Below, one piece after another: positions 40,538-48,801 of a stretch of 64,000 nt of DNA. The position numbers were made by a program, and so were the translations under genes. Each line of letters opens with the position of its first letter. The first letter of the stretch is position 1. The stretch is taken from the NCBI RefSeq assembly GCF_017916425.1, contig NZ_JAFMSX010000004.1, positions 1 through 64,000 on the forward strand. The letters run 5' to 3'. Source of the stretch: Nocardioides sp. SYSU D00065. GTDB taxonomy: Bacteria; Actinomycetota; Actinomycetes; Propionibacteriales; Nocardioidaceae. The notes under the pieces were generated by a model, which ran no database searches, was not told the DNA's origin, and was given only the letters and a program-made list of their open reading frames with translations.

Positions 40538-41286
40538 GCGCATCGAAGTGGGACGGCTGGGACATGCTCGGCTTCGACCTCGAGACCACCGGCGTCGACG
40601 TCTGGAACGACCGCGTCGTCCAGGCCGCCGTCGTCCGCGTCGCCGCCGGCAAGCGCCCGGCCACCAAGATGTGGCTCGTCGACCCCGGCATCGAGATCCC
40701 CGCCGAGGCGTCCGACGTCCACGGCATCACCACCGACCGCGCACGAACCGAAGGCGGCGACCCCGGCCAGATGCTCTTTGAGCTCGTCGGCCTGCTCGCG
40801 CTCGCCATGGGCCGCGGCCGCCCAGTCGTCGGCATGAACCTGTCCTACGACCTGTCCCTCCTCGAGGCCGAGTGTCACCGGCACGGCATCGACGGCCTCG
40901 TCGCACGGCTCGGGCACCACAGCAAGGTCGGACCCGTCGTCGACGTTCTCGTCCTCGACAAGTTCGTCGACCCGTACCGCAAGGGCGGCCGCAAGCTCGA
41001 GCAGCTCTGCGCCCACTACGGCGTCCGCCACACCGGCGCCCACGACGCCGCCGGCGACGCGCTCGCGTCGTGCCGACTGTGGCCGCGGATCATGGCCAAG
41101 CACGCCCGCAAGTTCCCCGGGCACACCATCCACTCGCTGCACCAGTCGCAGATCGGCTGGCGCAAGGCCCAGGCCGACAGCCTCCGGGAGTACTTCGACC
41201 GCAAGGGCACCGAGCACGACGGGGTGTGCGGCGAGTGGCCGCTGCACCGCGCGTGCGCGCCCGCCTTGGTCGGTGGTGCCCGATGA
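40534..41286 (+). CDS. DnaQ-like 3'-5' exonuclease
   Basis: The 250-residue protein has the DEDDh motifs: ExoI GFDLETTG, ExoII GMNLSYDLSLL and ExoIII HDAAGDALA. This is a proofreading-type exonuclease. The C-terminal 60 residues (HQSQIGWRKAQADSLREYF) form an extra helix region common in actinophage homologues. ATGA overlap with gp3-like. Confidence 0.88.
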   Translation: MSASKWDGWDMLGFDLETTGVDVWNDRVVQAAVVRVAAGKRPATKMWLVDPGIEIPAEASDVHGITTDRARTEGGDPGQMLFELVGLLALAMGRGRPVVGMNLSYDLSLLEAECHRHGIDGLVARLGHHSKVGPVVDVLVLDKFVDPYRKGGRKLEQLCAHYGVRHTGAHDAAGDALASCRLWPRIMAKHARKFPGHTIHSLHQSQIGWRKAQADSLREYFDRKGTEHDGVCGEWPLHRACAPALVGGAR

Positions 41287-41534
41287 CCGCGCTCGAGCCG
41301 ACCGGCAACGTCGTGCGCCCCACCGTGTGGCAGGAGAACGCCGCCCGGTCGGCCACCCGCGACCGCGTCGCGCACGTCGACATGGTCCTCGACGCCGCTT
41401 GCAAGGCCGCGGTCCGCTCGTTCCGGGAGGGCCGGCCAGGTTACGCGCTGTTCCAGCTTGCGCGCGCCGAGCAGCGCGCCGCCCGGGTGCTGGGCCCGAC
41501 CGACTGGTCGACGCTCGCGGGAGGTGCGCGATGA
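41283..41534 (+). CDS. hypothetical small helical phage protein
   Basis: The 83-residue protein is helical and basic (DAACKAAVRSFREGRPGYALFQLARAE). It overlaps both neighbours by 4 nt. Not recognised. Confidence 0.6.
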   Translation: MTALEPTGNVVRPTVWQENAARSATRDRVAHVDMVLDAACKAAVRSFREGRPGYALFQLARAEQRAARVLGPTDWSTLAGGAR

Positions 41535-42208
41535 GGTACACCACCCGTCCGCTGTCCGACCGCACCTGGCTCCGGCCGGCGGCCGCACGGAAGCGGTCGC
41601 AGTTCGACTCGACGTGGTCCGCGACCCTCGACCTCCTCGGACGCGAGATCGACCACCTCGGCGGCCGCGACGTCGTCATCGAGGTCGACGTCCGTGAGCA
41701 GGACATCCGCCTCGACGGCACCCTGCGCGCCAACGCCCGCACACCCGAACACCCCGCGGTCGTCGTGGCGTTCGAGTCCCGCGACCACGGGCCGATGCTG
41801 CACCGCTGCGACCGGTTTGAGCGGTCGTACCGCCGCGACTCCGTCGGATGGCAGGAGAACGTCCGCGCGATCGCGCTCACCCTGCGGGCCCTGCGCGCGG
41901 TCGACCGGTACGGCGCGACCGAGACCGGCCAGCAGTACGCCGGCTTCAAGGCGCTTCCCGCGGGACGCGCTATGCCCGCCAGCCACATGACTCGTGAGCA
42001 GGCAGCCGAATTGCTCGACCGTGTCGCGATCGGTCCGGACGCGGTGCCGGACGATGACGCGGTTCCGAGGATGCTCGCCTCGGACGCGTTGGCCAAGGCG
42101 GCGCACCGGTCGGCCCGCGCGATGTCGCACCCGGACCGGCACGACGGCGACCGCACGCTGTGGGACCAGGTCGAGCAGGCCGCCCAGGTGCTGGGGGTCT
42201 CGCGATGA
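41531..42208 (+). CDS. phage protein with C-terminal J-domain-like motif
   Basis: The 225-residue protein has an N-terminal alpha/beta part (VVIEVDVREQDIRLDG) and a C-terminal segment AHRSARAMSHPDRHDGDRTL whose HPD (200-202) is the hallmark of J-domains. Such genes are common in actinophages. It may recruit host DnaK for replication or assembly; this is inference. Confidence 0.65.
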   Translation: MRYTTRPLSDRTWLRPAAARKRSQFDSTWSATLDLLGREIDHLGGRDVVIEVDVREQDIRLDGTLRANARTPEHPAVVVAFESRDHGPMLHRCDRFERSYRRDSVGWQENVRAIALTLRALRAVDRYGATETGQQYAGFKALPAGRAMPASHMTREQAAELLDRVAIGPDAVPDDDAVPRMLASDALAKAAHRSARAMSHPDRHDGDRTLWDQVEQAAQVLGVSR

Positions 42209-42309
42209 CCACCTACTGGGCCGGCTTCGTCGCCGGCGTCCTCGCCGTCATCTGTCTCGCCATCACCTACTTCGCGCTGCTCCGCGGCGACGGGAGGCGG
42301 CGACCATGA
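42205..42309 (+). CDS. 34-residue single-helix membrane protein
   Basis: ATG at 42205 overlaps the previous stop and the TGA overlaps the RusA start, so it is held in the operon by two ATGA overlaps. The peptide is one membrane helix (YWAGFVAGVLAVICLAITYF) with a basic tail. Confidence 0.6.
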   Translation: MTTYWAGFVAGVLAVICLAITYFALLRGDGRRRP

Positions 42310-42839
42310 ACATCCTCACCATCCACGTCATCGGCACCCCAGCGCCGCAGGGGTCGAAGCGGGCCTTCGTCGTCAACGGCAAGGCCGTCCTGGCCGAGTC
42401 GTCGAAGAAGGTCAAGCCCTGGCGCCAGGACGTGAAGTCCGCCGTCGAGGACCTCGCCAGCGACGGCCTCGTCCGCAGCCTCGAGCAGCTGCCCCTCACC
42501 GGGCCGCTCGAGGTGTCGATCGACTTCTACCTCCCCCGTCCTGGCTACCACTTCCGCACCGGCAAGCACGCCGGCGAGCTCAAGGACAACGCACCGGCGT
42601 ACGTCGACAAGAAGCCCGACGTAGACAAGCTGCTCCGCTCCACCCTCGACGGCCTCAAGGAGGCCGGCGTCTACCGCGACGACGCCCAAGTCGCGATCGC
42701 CACCGGGGTGAAGCACTACGCCAACGCCGCCACCGGCGCCCGCATCGCTGTGCGCCCCCTGATCGCCTCCCCAGCTGCGGACTCCCCCGCCGCGGCTGGG
42801 GAGGTCCTCAACCAGCGCCAGGAGGTGCTGTTCCCATGA
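42306..42839 (+). CDS. RusA-like Holliday junction resolvase
   Basis: The 177-residue protein has the RusA pattern: GTPAPQGSKRA at the N-terminus and the acidic cluster PDVDKLLRSTLDGL...YRDDAQV (D105, D107, D115, D125, D126) that binds Mg. The C-terminal 25 residues are unrelated to the family core. It resolves branched DNA before packaging. Confidence 0.9.
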   Translation: MNILTIHVIGTPAPQGSKRAFVVNGKAVLAESSKKVKPWRQDVKSAVEDLASDGLVRSLEQLPLTGPLEVSIDFYLPRPGYHFRTGKHAGELKDNAPAYVDKKPDVDKLLRSTLDGLKEAGVYRDDAQVAIATGVKHYANAATGARIAVRPLIASPAADSPAAAGEVLNQRQEVLFP

Positions 42840-43369
42840 CCACCGTGCCTGACTCGACCCCGGGTACGGTGACGGACGCCGAGGGCGGGGAAGCCGTCCT
42901 GGACGGGCCCTCGGCGTCCACCCTCCCCCTGCTCGGCGCCGGCCAGTTCCCGGACTGGATGGACCGGGGCGTCTGCCACCAGACCGACCCCGAGCTCTTC
43001 TTCCCTGAGAAGGGCGGATCCACCCGCGAGGCCATGTCCATCTGCGCCCGCTGCCCCGTCGCGGCCGAGTGCCTCGACTACGCCATCGACAACGACGAGC
43101 GGTTCGGCATCTGGGGCGGCGTCAGCGAGCGCCACCGCCGCGCCATCAAGAAGGCCATGGAGGAAGAGGCCGGCGTCGAGCGAGTCCCCTGCCCGCGCTG
43201 CGACGAGACCTTCCGCGATGCCGTCGCGCTCGCAGCTCACGCACGCCACACCCACGACCGGCCCGACGAGACCTTCGCCTGCCCGGCCTGCGAACACACC
43301 AGCACGGTCAAGCAAGGCCTGACCCTGCATATCCGCGCCGCCCACCCCGAGCTCAGGAACGCATCATGA
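42836..43369 (+). CDS. WhiB-family regulator fused to two C2H2 zinc fingers
   Basis: The 177-residue protein has a WhiB domain with the four FeS cysteines (C47, C70, C73, C79) and the GIWGG turn (91-95). After a basic helix come two fingers of identical spacing: C119-x2-C122-x12-H135-x4-H140 and C149-x2-C152-x12-H165-x4-H170. WhiB proteins bind 4Fe-4S and usually partner the sigma factor; phage WhiBs can repress host whiB genes. The finger tail would add direct DNA or RNA contact. ATGA overlaps on both sides. Confidence 0.85.
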   Translation: MTTVPDSTPGTVTDAEGGEAVLDGPSASTLPLLGAGQFPDWMDRGVCHQTDPELFFPEKGGSTREAMSICARCPVAAECLDYAIDNDERFGIWGGVSERHRRAIKKAMEEEAGVERVPCPRCDETFRDAVALAAHARHTHDRPDETFACPACEHTSTVKQGLTLHIRAAHPELRNAS

Positions 43370-44067
43370 CCACCACTGCCGACATCACACCCGCGACGAA
43401 GATCGCGCTGCTCAAGCACCTCGCCTCCGGCAAGAGCCTCGACATCGTCGCCACCATCGTGCACCTCGAGCGCGACCAGGTCCTCGACGTCGCGTCCCAC
43501 CACGGCTACCCCGACCGCGACAAGCTCGCCTGGGCCGTTGACGTCCTCGAGAAGAAGCTCGACGACGACGCCACCGAGCTGCCCGACAAGACGGCCGAGC
43601 ACACCCGCGAGGCGCGCGCGACCACCCCGCGTCCCACCGTCGCGCCGGCCCCTACCCCGCCGGCGGGCGGCGGCGCGCTCGAGGAGCTCATCACGAGGGG
43701 CAAGGCCCACGAGTCGAAGCGCATCCAGACCGCCGCCAACAAGGTGCTCGACGACATCGACCGCCTCCGCACGCTGCTACGCGAGGACGAGAAGAAGCAC
43801 GCCGCCCGGCGCAAGGCCGAGCGCGAGAGGGCCGCGGCCCGCGCCGAGGTGGAGCGCCTCGAGCGGCAGCTGGCTGAGGCGAAGGCCAAGCTCCGCGGCG
43901 ACAAGAAGCCCGCCGCCAGGTCGACGCCCACCGCAGACGGGCCGCCAGCCGCGACGGTGCGCGCCTGGGCGGCCGCCAACGACGTGGAGTGCCCGTCGGT
44001 CGGCCGTGTCCCGGCCGTCGTGCGAGCAGCGTACGACGAAGCACACGCCCACCAGCGGGCGTCATGA
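43366..44067 (+). CDS. coiled-coil protein with Lsr2-like C-terminal DNA-binding domain
   Basis: The 233-residue protein starts with a short helical domain (KIALLKHLASGKSLDIVATIV). A Pro/Ala linker is followed by a long charged coiled coil (RAAARAEVERLERQLAEAKA). The C-terminus (VRAWAAANDVECPSVGRVPA, then VVRAAYDEAH) matches the Lsr2 DNA-binding domain, which has RGR where this has VGR. Lsr2 is the actinobacterial xenogeneic silencer. The dimerisation beta-domain of Lsr2 is replaced here, so it may act as an anti-silencer or a phage nucleoid protein. Confidence 0.7.
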   Translation: MTTTADITPATKIALLKHLASGKSLDIVATIVHLERDQVLDVASHHGYPDRDKLAWAVDVLEKKLDDDATELPDKTAEHTREARATTPRPTVAPAPTPPAGGGALEELITRGKAHESKRIQTAANKVLDDIDRLRTLLREDEKKHAARRKAERERAAARAEVERLERQLAEAKAKLRGDKKPAARSTPTADGPPAATVRAWAAANDVECPSVGRVPAVVRAAYDEAHAHQRAS

Positions 44068-44333
44068 CCCGCTTCCGCGCCATCTGGCCCATCACCAACG
44101 AGCGGCTCCCCTTCACCGCCCTCGTCGCCCAGGCACAGCACGACCTCCCGTTCCTCGCCGCCCAGGCTCACGCCCGCATCACCGGCCCCGGCCGCTGGTC
44201 CGCCGCGCTCTCCACCGACATCCCGGGATCCGGCCGCGTCACCAAGTGGGTCCTCCTCTACGAGGCGCCGGCCACCCACCGAACCCGAACCACCAGCCAG
44301 ACCATCCACCAGGAAGCAGGCACCGCAGCATGA
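44064..44333 (+). CDS. hypothetical small phage protein
   Basis: The 89-residue protein (FRAIWPITNERLPFTALVAQ) is not recognised. It overlaps both neighbours by 4 nt. Confidence 0.6.
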   Translation: MTRFRAIWPITNERLPFTALVAQAQHDLPFLAAQAHARITGPGRWSAALSTDIPGSGRVTKWVLLYEAPATHRTRTTSQTIHQEAGTAA

Positions 44334-45021
44334 CCAACCCAGCCGACTACACCGCCAAGATCCGCGCCAAGGGCCTCGACGCCACCGGCGTCACCGAACA
44401 GCTCGCCGCCGAGATGTACCGCAACAAGAGCCGCCACTACATGGCAATCGTCGAATTCAAGGTCGACGAGACCCACGAGAAGGCCGACGGCACCCGCAAG
44501 GTCGACCTGGTCCTCACCCAGGTCGAGCCCGCCACCCACACCGACCTCGAGGAGCACCTCCGCGAGCTCACCCGCGTCGGCTACATCAACCGCCAGCGCG
44601 CCGACGGCCAGATGGCGATTGACGAGTCACTCGGCGCCGAGCGCACCGTCGCCGACGTCCTCGCCTCCAGCCAGTCGTTCCGCCCCCACCCGTTCCTCCC
44701 CGACGACGCCGCCAAGGACACCCCCATCTGCGACGTCTGCGGCGCCATCGAAGCCTCCGCCGTGCACTCCAGCCAGGACGTCCTCGACCAGCCCGACGAC
44801 GAGGCCGACGACCAGGATGGCAGCGACACGAGCCGTACGTCGGCGACTTCGACGACTTCGACGACTACGACGCCGACCCCGAGCACCAGGGCCCGCACGC
44901 CTACGACGCCGGCCCCGACGACGTCTGCATCTGCGGCCGACCGTTCGAGCACGACCTCCACGCCACCACGCACCCGCTCACCGCCGTGCCCGACCCCTTC
45001 GCCCCACCCGCCACCACCTGA
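44330..45021 (+). pseudogene. phage protein gene split by an apparent -1 frameshift
   Basis: The coding frame runs from ATG 44330 (MTNPADYTAKIRAKGLDATG) to about 44829, then good codon use jumps to the -1 frame (EPYVGDFDDFDDYDADPEHQ) and ends at TGA 45019-45021. The second frame has no start codon of its own, so the two parts belong together. Adding one C (ACACGAG to ACACCGAG) restores a continuous 231-codon frame. Each half has a Cys pair or His set (ICDVCG; VCICGRPFEHDLH) suggestive of zinc binding. It may be a sequence error, a real mutation or programmed frameshifting. Function unknown. Confidence 0.75.
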
Positions 45022-45200
45022 GACCCGGCCCGCGGGGATCAACGCCACCAACCGTCGCGCCGCGTACACGACGCGAGGACCGAAGGGCGCCCTCCCAGGC
45101 CGGCCGGTGCATTCCTTTCTCACCGGCTGGCGCACCTGCCCCCGCGGGCCCACACCCCAGCACCACGACCACCCGCCAGACAACGACGATCGAGGCGCAC

Positions 45201-46796
45201 GTGACCCAGGACGGCCCACCAACCCGTCACCACCTCCGGCCCGTCACCGACGAGCCGCCCTACGACCCCGCCTACGACGACACCCGCCGACCACCCCAAG
45301 ACAACGCCGCCGAACAGGCCGTCCTCGGCGCCCTCCTCCTCCGACCAGCCCTCGCACCCGAACTCGCCACCGAACTCGACGGCGCCGACTTCTACCGCCC
45401 CCAGCACGAGACCATCTGGAACGCCATCCACGCCCTGGCCGACCAGCTCCACGGCGAAGACCTCGCCGTCGACGCCGTCCTCCTCGCCAACCACCTCCAG
45501 CACACCGGCGACCTCGACCGCGTCGGCGGACCCACCTACCTCCACGACCTCGTCGCCAACACCCCCCTCGCCGACAACGCCCACCACTACGCCCGCATCG
45601 TCCGCGACCGCGCCCGCGCCCGCGCGCTCGTCGAACTCGGCACCCGCCTCGCCGCCACCGGCTACAAAGCCGACCCCGACACCCTCGACCTCGCCCTCGG
45701 CGACGCCGTCGAACTCGTCGAACAGACCGCCCTCCGCTTCGGCCCCCGCACCACCACCACCGGCGCCGGCCTCAAAGACCTCTCCTGGCTCCTCGGCGGC
45801 CAACCCCCAGTCATCCCCCCACCCGTCTACGTCCGCCGCGACGACGGCACCGCCCTGTTCTACAAAGGCAAGGTCAACGGCGTCTTCGGAGACCCCGAAG
45901 GCGGCAAGACCTGGCTCGCCCAGCTCGCCATCGTCGAAGCCCTCAACGCCGGCCAGCGCGCCGCCATGATCGACGTCGACCACAACGGCCCCGACCACAC
46001 CGCCGCCCGCCTCATCCTTCTCGGCGCCCGCATGGAACACCTCGCCGACGCCGACCGCTTCCGCTACTACGAACCCGAAGACGGCGAAGAACTCACCGCC
46101 GCCGTCCACGAGCTCGCCACCTGGGCCCCCGACGTCCTCGTCATCGACTCCCTCGGCGAGATCTTCCCCATGCTCGGCGTCAACACCAACGACACCGACG
46201 AGATGACCTCCGCCATGCGACTCGTCTGCTCCAAACCCGCCCACGCCGGCGCCTGCGTCATCACCGTCGACCACCTCCCCAAGTCCGCCGACGCCCGCTC
46301 CACCGGCTACGCCATCGGCTCCATCGCCAAGAAGCGCATGATCCGCGGCGCCTACCTCCGCGTCGAAGCACGCACCAAGCCCATGCCCGGCGGCATCGGG
46401 AAGATCTCGCTCCGCATCGAGAAAGACACCAGCGGCGAACTCCGACGCTCCAGCCACGGCGGCTACGCCGGAACCCTCGTCCTCGACTCCACCCAAGCCC
46501 AAGTCACCACCTGGACCATCAGCCGCGCCGAAGCCCCCCGCAACCCCGACGGCTCCTTCCGACCCACCACCTGGATGGAGAAGGTCGCCACCTACATCGC
46601 CGACAACCCCGAGTGCTCCGGCCGCGACATCGAAGCCGCCATCCCCGGCACCGCCAAGACCATCCGCGCCGCCCTCATCCAACTCATCACCGAGGGCCAC
46701 GTCACCCGCATCAAGGGCCCCAACCGCTCCTGGCTGCACACCCTCGCCATCCCCTACCGAGAGGCCGAAGATGATCTCGCCCAGCAGTCCATCTGA
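45201..46796 (+). CDS. DnaB-N / RepA-like replicative helicase-loader ATPase
   Basis: The 531-residue protein has a DnaB N-terminal domain (residues about 33-140: NAAEQAVLGALLLRP, FYRPQHETIWNAI). The ATPase of the RepA/AAA_25 type has Walker A GDPEGGKT (230-237) and Walker B DVLVIDS (311-317). A C-terminal winged helix is about 460-520 (MEKVATYIADNPECSGRDIE). The GTG at 45201 has GAGG 5 nt upstream. The 179 nt before it contain no supported gene. It probably drives phage DNA replication. Confidence 0.85.
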   Translation: MTQDGPPTRHHLRPVTDEPPYDPAYDDTRRPPQDNAAEQAVLGALLLRPALAPELATELDGADFYRPQHETIWNAIHALADQLHGEDLAVDAVLLANHLQHTGDLDRVGGPTYLHDLVANTPLADNAHHYARIVRDRARARALVELGTRLAATGYKADPDTLDLALGDAVELVEQTALRFGPRTTTTGAGLKDLSWLLGGQPPVIPPPVYVRRDDGTALFYKGKVNGVFGDPEGGKTWLAQLAIVEALNAGQRAAMIDVDHNGPDHTAARLILLGARMEHLADADRFRYYEPEDGEELTAAVHELATWAPDVLVIDSLGEIFPMLGVNTNDTDEMTSAMRLVCSKPAHAGACVITVDHLPKSADARSTGYAIGSIAKKRMIRGAYLRVEARTKPMPGGIGKISLRIEKDTSGELRRSSHGGYAGTLVLDSTQAQVTTWTISRAEAPRNPDGSFRPTTWMEKVATYIADNPECSGRDIEAAIPGTAKTIRAALIQLITEGHVTRIKGPNRSWLHTLAIPYREAEDDLAQQSI

Positions 46797-47109
46797 CCCC
46801 ACCATCCGGTGCGTCGGCAGTGCGTCGGCCAGTGCGTCGATCAGTGCGTCGGACAACCCCCCGGGCCCCACCGAGTCCAGTGCGTCGGTCCGGTCCCCCA
46901 CCCCTACGGGGACCGACGCACTGAGCGAGCCCGCACCCCAGCACCAGTGCGGTGCGTCGGCAACCGCGTCGAACACCCGCACCTGCCGCGTCTGCGGATG
47001 CACCGAGTTCACCCCCTGCTTCGGCCGGAACGACCAGACGTGCTGGTGGATCGCCGCCGACCTCTGCTCGGCCTGCCGAGGGCTCGATGCCATGGACGGT
47101 GGTCGGTGA
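46771..47109 (+). CDS. small zinc-ribbon phage protein with repeat-derived N-terminus
   Basis: The 112-residue protein has a low-complexity Ser/Ala N-terminus encoded by GTGCGTCGG repeats and a Cys-rich C-terminus (CRVCGCTEFTPCF...CWWIAADLCSAC). That C-terminal type is common in actinophages and should bind zinc. Translation may begin further downstream. It overlaps the helicase gene by 26 nt. Confidence 0.65.
   Translation: MISPSSPSDPTIRCVGSASASASISASDNPPGPTESSASVRSPTPTGTDALSEPAPQHQCGASATASNTRTCRVCGCTEFTPCFGRNDQTCWWIAADLCSACRGLDAMDGGR
46808..46960. repeat. iteron-like cluster of GTGCGTCGG repeats
   Basis: CAGTGCGTCG occurs at 46818, 46830 and 46842 with exact 12-bp spacing. Further GTGCGTCGG copies are at 46809, 46880 and 46952, and one inverted copy ends at 46923. 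The copies at 46878-46891 and 46910-46923 (CAGTGCGTCGGTCC and its complement) form a 14-bp inverted repeat with an 18-nt loop. The position right after the helicase gene suits a replication origin. Confidence 0.75.
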
Positions 47110-47756
47110 TGAGCGACCCCATCGACGACGTGCCGCAGTGCACGGCGACGTCGCGGTCGGGCAACCGGTGCAAGCGGCGTCCGATCCCGGGCGGCACGGT
47201 GTGCGCGATGCACGGCGGGAAGGCTCCGCAGGTCGTCGCGGCGGCCGAGGCTCGGCTGCAGGCCCGTCAGGCGCTGCTGGCCGCGGAGGCGTTCGGTCTT
47301 CCGCGCGAGGTGGATCCGCACACTGCGTTGCTCGAGGAGCTGCACCGCACTGCCGGCGCCGTGCAGTGGCTCGGCGCGATCGTGGCGGACCTCGAGCGGG
47401 AGGCGATCACGTGGGGTCGCGTGAAGGAGACCCACGGGACTCAGCTCGAGAAGGGCACGGACAACGGGACGACGAACGCGGCCGCGGTCAACGTGTGGGT
47501 GCGGTTGTGGCAGGAGGAGCGGGACCGGCTCGCGAAGGTCGCGAAGACGTGCGTCGACGTGGGGATCGAGGAGCGGCGTGTGCGGCTGGCCGAGTCCGCT
47601 GGCCAGCAGCTGGCGGCGGTGATCCGGTCGGTGCTGGACCGGCTCGAGCTCAGCGACGGTCAGCGGTCGCTGGCGCTGCGGGTGGTGCCGGACGAGCTGC
47701 GGCGGCTGGCTGCTGACGTCGTGCCCGGCCAGGTCGTGGGGGGTGGTGCGTCGTGA
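47109..47756 (+). CDS. phage protein with HGG zinc motif, possible small terminase
   Basis: The 215-residue protein begins with CTATSRSGNRCKRRP and VCAMHGGKAPQV, a Cys/Cys/Cys/His site typical of actinophage proteins near the packaging genes. The rest is helical (VDPHTALLEELHRTAGAVQW). A small terminase role is possible, but it is 5.8 kb from the large terminase gene. TGATG overlap with the upstream gene. Confidence 0.65.
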   Translation: MSDPIDDVPQCTATSRSGNRCKRRPIPGGTVCAMHGGKAPQVVAAAEARLQARQALLAAEAFGLPREVDPHTALLEELHRTAGAVQWLGAIVADLEREAITWGRVKETHGTQLEKGTDNGTTNAAAVNVWVRLWQEERDRLAKVAKTCVDVGIEERRVRLAESAGQQLAAVIRSVLDRLELSDGQRSLALRVVPDELRRLAADVVPGQVVGGGAS

Positions 47757-47760
47757 AGGC

Positions 47761-48261
47761 CTACTTCTTCGACCGGCCCGACGCGCGCTTGCGCTTCGCG
47801 CGCTGCTCAAGCTCCAGCTTCACGAGGTGCCGGAACATCGAGCGACGGGCCACAGCAATCCGAGCCTCGTCGATTGCCACCCCCAGCGCCCCGACGCCGC
47901 CGCCGATCAAGAACATCTCCCACGTCCCGGGGTTGGGCAGCATCCCGAAGGCTTGGAGACCCAACGCCACACCGATCGCCAGCACGGCGAGGATGTACGA
48001 GCCCCCGCGCCCCTCGCTGCTCACCGCGTCCGGATGCTCTTCGAACTCGCGGAGCAGGACGGTCACGCGTGCCCTGATGCGCTCGAGCTCGTCGGCATGT
48101 GCCGGATCAGCCCGCAGTTCGAGCTGCTCAAGCAGCTGCACTTCCTCGAGCAGCTCGCGGCGTCGTCGTCCCCGTCGCCCGCCGAGCTGGTGCTGCAGCA
48201 ACACGAATCCGACCAGCAGCGTCACGACGCCGGTTCCGAGCGCCTTCCACACCTCATCCAT
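47761..48261 (-). CDS. minus-strand membrane protein with coiled coil
   Basis: The 166-residue protein has an N-terminal helix (ALGTGVVTLLVGFVLLQHQL), a charged coiled coil (RRELLEEVQLLEQLELRA) and a second membrane region (ILAVLAIGVALGLQAFGML, then FLIGGGVGALGVAID). GC3 supports this strand. It is the only leftward gene between two rightward blocks, a moron-like position. Superinfection exclusion is a guess. Confidence 0.65.
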   Translation of the reverse strand: MDEVWKALGTGVVTLLVGFVLLQHQLGGRRGRRRRELLEEVQLLEQLELRADPAHADELERIRARVTVLLREFEEHPDAVSSEGRGGSYILAVLAIGVALGLQAFGMLPNPGTWEMFLIGGGVGALGVAIDEARIAVARRSMFRHLVKLELEQRAKRKRASGRSKK

Positions 48262-48336
48262 GCCTGCGGACCGTAGCCGCCGCCACCGACGCTTGCTCCC
48301 GAACCAGCAGACCCACCTCAACACCCAGGAGACCCC

Positions 48337-48801
48337 ATGAGACCCACCCCGATCCCCGACGCCGAATTCTGGGAAGGCGCGACCCGCAAGGTCATCGCAG
48401 CCCCCGACGGCCGGCTCGACAACCCCGACATCGCGTCCGTCGAGGCGCTCGTCGACCAGTCCCCCGCCACCGGCCACCGGACCCTCTCGGTGCGGTGCGT
48501 CCCAGAGGACGACGACCTGGCGAAGCTGCAGGCCGGCGGCACCGTCTGGCTGACGTTCTGGGGACGCATGGTCCCGTGGACCGTCACCGTCGTCGGCCCG
48601 ACGGCTCGTCCCGGCTGCAGGTGGACCGACTGCCAGCAGCAGGGTGCGCACTCGCACGACACCGAGTTCGTGTGGGTCAACCCCGGCGACCGGCAGGCCG
48701 GCGAGGTGCGCGTCCACGCCGGCGACGACGGGCTGGTCACGATCAGCGAGGCCGCGCTCGCGCAGCTGCTGACTGACGCCGGCTGGGAGCGTGCACGATG
48801 A
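48337..48801 (+). CDS. hypothetical phage protein
   Basis: The 154-residue protein (FWEGATRKVIAAPDGRLDNP) contains WLTFWGRMVPWTVTVVGP and a single CRWTDCQQQGAHSH site. Not recognised. It overlaps the next gene by 4 nt. Confidence 0.6.
   Translation: MRPTPIPDAEFWEGATRKVIAAPDGRLDNPDIASVEALVDQSPATGHRTLSVRCVPEDDDLAKLQAGGTVWLTFWGRMVPWTVTVVGPTARPGCRWTDCQQQGAHSHDTEFVWVNPGDRQAGEVRVHAGDDGLVTISEAALAQLLTDAGWERAR

Noticed and set aside
44619-45200. Upstream extension of the helicase frame to 44619
   Set aside because: The extension overlaps the preceding gene and is Pro/Arg/Ser shadow text; the GTG at 45201 has a ribosome site and DnaB-like sequence follows it.
45120-47810. Minus-strand open frame of about 900 codons across the helicase region
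   Set aside because: It has Gly/Ala/Val-rich shadow composition and is opposite a gene with Walker motifs and good codon use.
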